Shown: piece after piece, positions 62,016-64,000 of the stretch
How the letters are laid out: each line of letters starts with the position of its first letter
How positions within the stretch are numbered: the stretch's first letter is position 1
Source: Anisakis pegreffii
Lineage: Eukaryota > Nematoda > Chromadorea > Rhabditida > Anisakidae
Direction: 5' to 3'
NCBI GenBank assembly: GCA_035041965.1
Contig: JAPYMA010001453.1
Span: 62,001 to 126,000, forward strand
Length of the DNA stretch: 64,000 nucleotides
Position numbers and translations under genes: made by a program
Notes under the pieces: generated by a model
What the model saw: the letters and a program-made list of their open reading frames with translations, nothing else
Told to the model about the DNA's origin: nothing
Databases searched by the model: none

Positions 62016-63942
62016 TTATTCAAAAAAGAGTTGTACGTTATCGGTTAACCACTTCCCAATAGGATCCGTATTGACGGATAACCATTCCACGCGATTTCGC
62101 ACCTCTTTAATAGCACTCTTGATAGCGCTCTGATCATCTTCGGACATCATCTGTCCCTCAGGCGTGTCTAGGAACTGCTCAGCCTAGAAATGAAATAGGC
62201 AAAATCCTGTGATAGACAACATTTCGAGGCATTTATCTACAAATAGTGTTACGGCGCAAAGGCGAGTGAGTGGTAATCGTTTTCAAACGCTCTCAAGCTA
62301 AATCTTATTGAGAGTTTTAAAAAGATGAGGCCAGCGATCAGAGCCGACTCCTCTATAGAAGGAGAGAACGAAACGTAAATGTAAACGTCGAATGAAAAGA
62401 ACCTCATCGATATCGTCTTCAGAATTCCAATGAGCCATCGCTGAACTCATATACTCCAACGTGTCCACCACTCCGTATTTCACCTCATCCGGATGTGCCA
62501 CGAAATAATTCCACAAATGTTTTTCAGTATCTCTTTTGCCAATATATGTCACAACTTCGCTCGGTAACTTTCCAGTGAGTGCATCTGCGATAAGACTGCA
62601 ATTTTAATCTATTTAATTCACTTATACATTCACGCTAACGATGAGTTCTGTTATCAGTCTACAGAAGAATCATTTTGTGCATATAATGAGAAACATTATA
62701 TATCTTTTAAACATAACATTCGATACAAATCATTAATATGACTGATTAGTTCTTCACGATAATTAAGAATACGTTAAATTATTCACTAATTTAAGCGAAC
62801 TCTTCAATCGTGTTCTTCATGAATTTCATGAAACCACCTCAAACCCACTGCGTTGCAAGCACGTCAATTGACAAACTACAGGCTCTCTCGTAAAGACAGT
62901 GATGCGAAGGGTAACAATTTAAATGTCTTATGTGTTCAATTAAGTGAATGAATCGTCAAATTGATTACAGTGAATAATGTGATCAACTCACGCATTCATT
63001 CTGGCCTCATTTGTTGTACACGTTTGTCCTTCTAACAGATTCTGCGTATCACGAACAAAGTATTTCGAGTTCGTTTCGAACCATCGATACATTTTAGCAA
63101 CAACGTCCGGTATGTCAGCATTCATTCGCGTACCCCAGCAGTATTGCATGAGTCTCATTTCGGGTGCTACGCTAAATTTGACTCATCGAATTATTACTGT
63201 CGTTGATAATGTGCAATTTGTGTTATATTCTTTCACACAGTCAATTACACACACATTACCATTCAGCTTTCAATCGCTCGTGTTCAGATGAATGAGCGAA
63301 CAGTTGCCTTGAATGGAAGAACGAATGAACATCGAATTGAACCAACCTATTACATCGACCAGTACCCGATTTCGAATGAGCACATGTTTTGACGAATTGT
63401 TTTAGCAGTGTGCTGGCTCTTTGACGGCAGTCGGCATGGTTCACTTCACAAGCCCATTCGGTCACATAATGTGCAAGCATACTGAAAGCGAATGATAACT
63501 GCTCGAGATGTCATCGTTGATCACTATCAGTGATCACAAGGATCACTTTATTTATAGGCAATTAACAAAACAACTTGCGAATAAATTACAATATTTATTG
63601 ACGAACAGAATGCAATTATCCTTACTCATAACTCCAATCGTCCTGTTTCTTCCATCCCAACGCTGTGTAACGCTCGGCTACTAGACTTCCAATGAATTTC
63701 TTAAACATTTATGTTTATTGTTACGTTTCCATGTGATCAACAACAGAATGTGAATGGAACCAAAAGAAAGACTATGCAAAAATTGAAGCCAAACCTGAAT
63801 TGTGCTCGATTTGGTTGTATTTCTAAACATGTTCAACAGCAAATCCAGGGTTGGTTTTGCCGCATACCACGGCGCCAGTTCTTTCTCATTCTTCAGTGTC
63901 ATCAGTAAATCAAGAACTCGACTCCATGTCACTGAACCTCTC
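62016..63942 (-). CDS. Gene 4 (partial, 5' end outside window): C-terminal part of an M1 module 2
   Basis: Six exons are visible: 63795-63942, 63626-63699, 63347-63481, 62992-63171, 62403-62595, 62016-62183 (898 nt, about 299 codons, TAA stop at 62016-62018). They correspond to module-2 exons 15-20 of the neighbours, with the same phases. The segment covers the C-terminal helical domain (RGSVTWSRV, MQYCWG, YRWFETNSKYFVRD), so the catalytic exons lie beyond the window. Exon lengths 180 and 168 for exons 18 and 20, the QYCWG motif and the AEQFL start of the last exon match gene 3 rather than genes 1 and 2. It is presumably the 3' end of a fourth two-module gene. Confidence 0.75.
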
Positions 63943-64000
63943 CTACAAAATCGATTATCATCTCACAGTTATCTTGTATAAAGCAATCGAAATTCCGAGT

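Overview
This window is animal genomic DNA, most likely from a nematode. The genes are cut into many small exons (67-306 bp) with GT-AG introns of roughly 70-900 bp. Most 3' splice sites end in TTTCAG or TTTAG, intergenic DNA is AT-rich, and there is no operon or prokaryotic gene layout. I cannot name the species.

Almost all coding capacity is one tandem array of M1-family (gluzincin, aminopeptidase N-like) metallopeptidases on the minus strand. Reading exons by hand with splice-phase bookkeeping gives three complete genes and the 3' end of a fourth. Gene 1 is 1844-18887, gene 2 is 19663-35409, gene 3 is 40906-58861, and gene 4 is 62016 to beyond the right edge. Each complete gene appears to encode one secreted protein of about 1,880-1,906 residues. 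It has a signal peptide and then two full-length M1 peptidase modules in series. Each module has 20 exons, giving 40 exons per gene, and the summed coding length is a multiple of three in all three genes.

Module 1 always carries a canonical site: GAVEN or [14 protein letters not shown], and the downstream Glu and Tyr. Module 2 always keeps HExxH, the third zinc ligand Glu and the catalytic Tyr, but its substrate-binding GAMEN motif has drifted to RAMEN, KALEN and GAEEH in genes 1, 2 and 3. The modules are joined by a short phase-1 intron at the same place in every copy. No signal-peptide exon was found in front of module 2.

Layout: 1-1843 is 3' flank. Genes 1 and 2 are separated by only about 0.8 kb. 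A 5.5 kb spacer holds a degenerate repeat array and a five-exon RNase T2 gene on the plus strand (38417-40103), which converges with gene 3. A 3.2 kb spacer with no recognisable gene separates genes 3 and 4. In the stretches compared, genes 1 and 2 are more alike, and gene 4 resembles gene 3, suggesting two sub-lineages on either side of the RNase gene. Introns carry a 699-bp hAT-type MITE with an exact 8-bp target duplication, a 173-bp GC-rich insert with a 9-bp flanking repeat, and two copies of an unnamed repeat of about 230 bp.

The biology suggested is secreted or luminal protein and peptide digestion, perhaps in gut or excretory fluid. The two-headed peptidase architecture and its arrayed expansion are the most interesting content.
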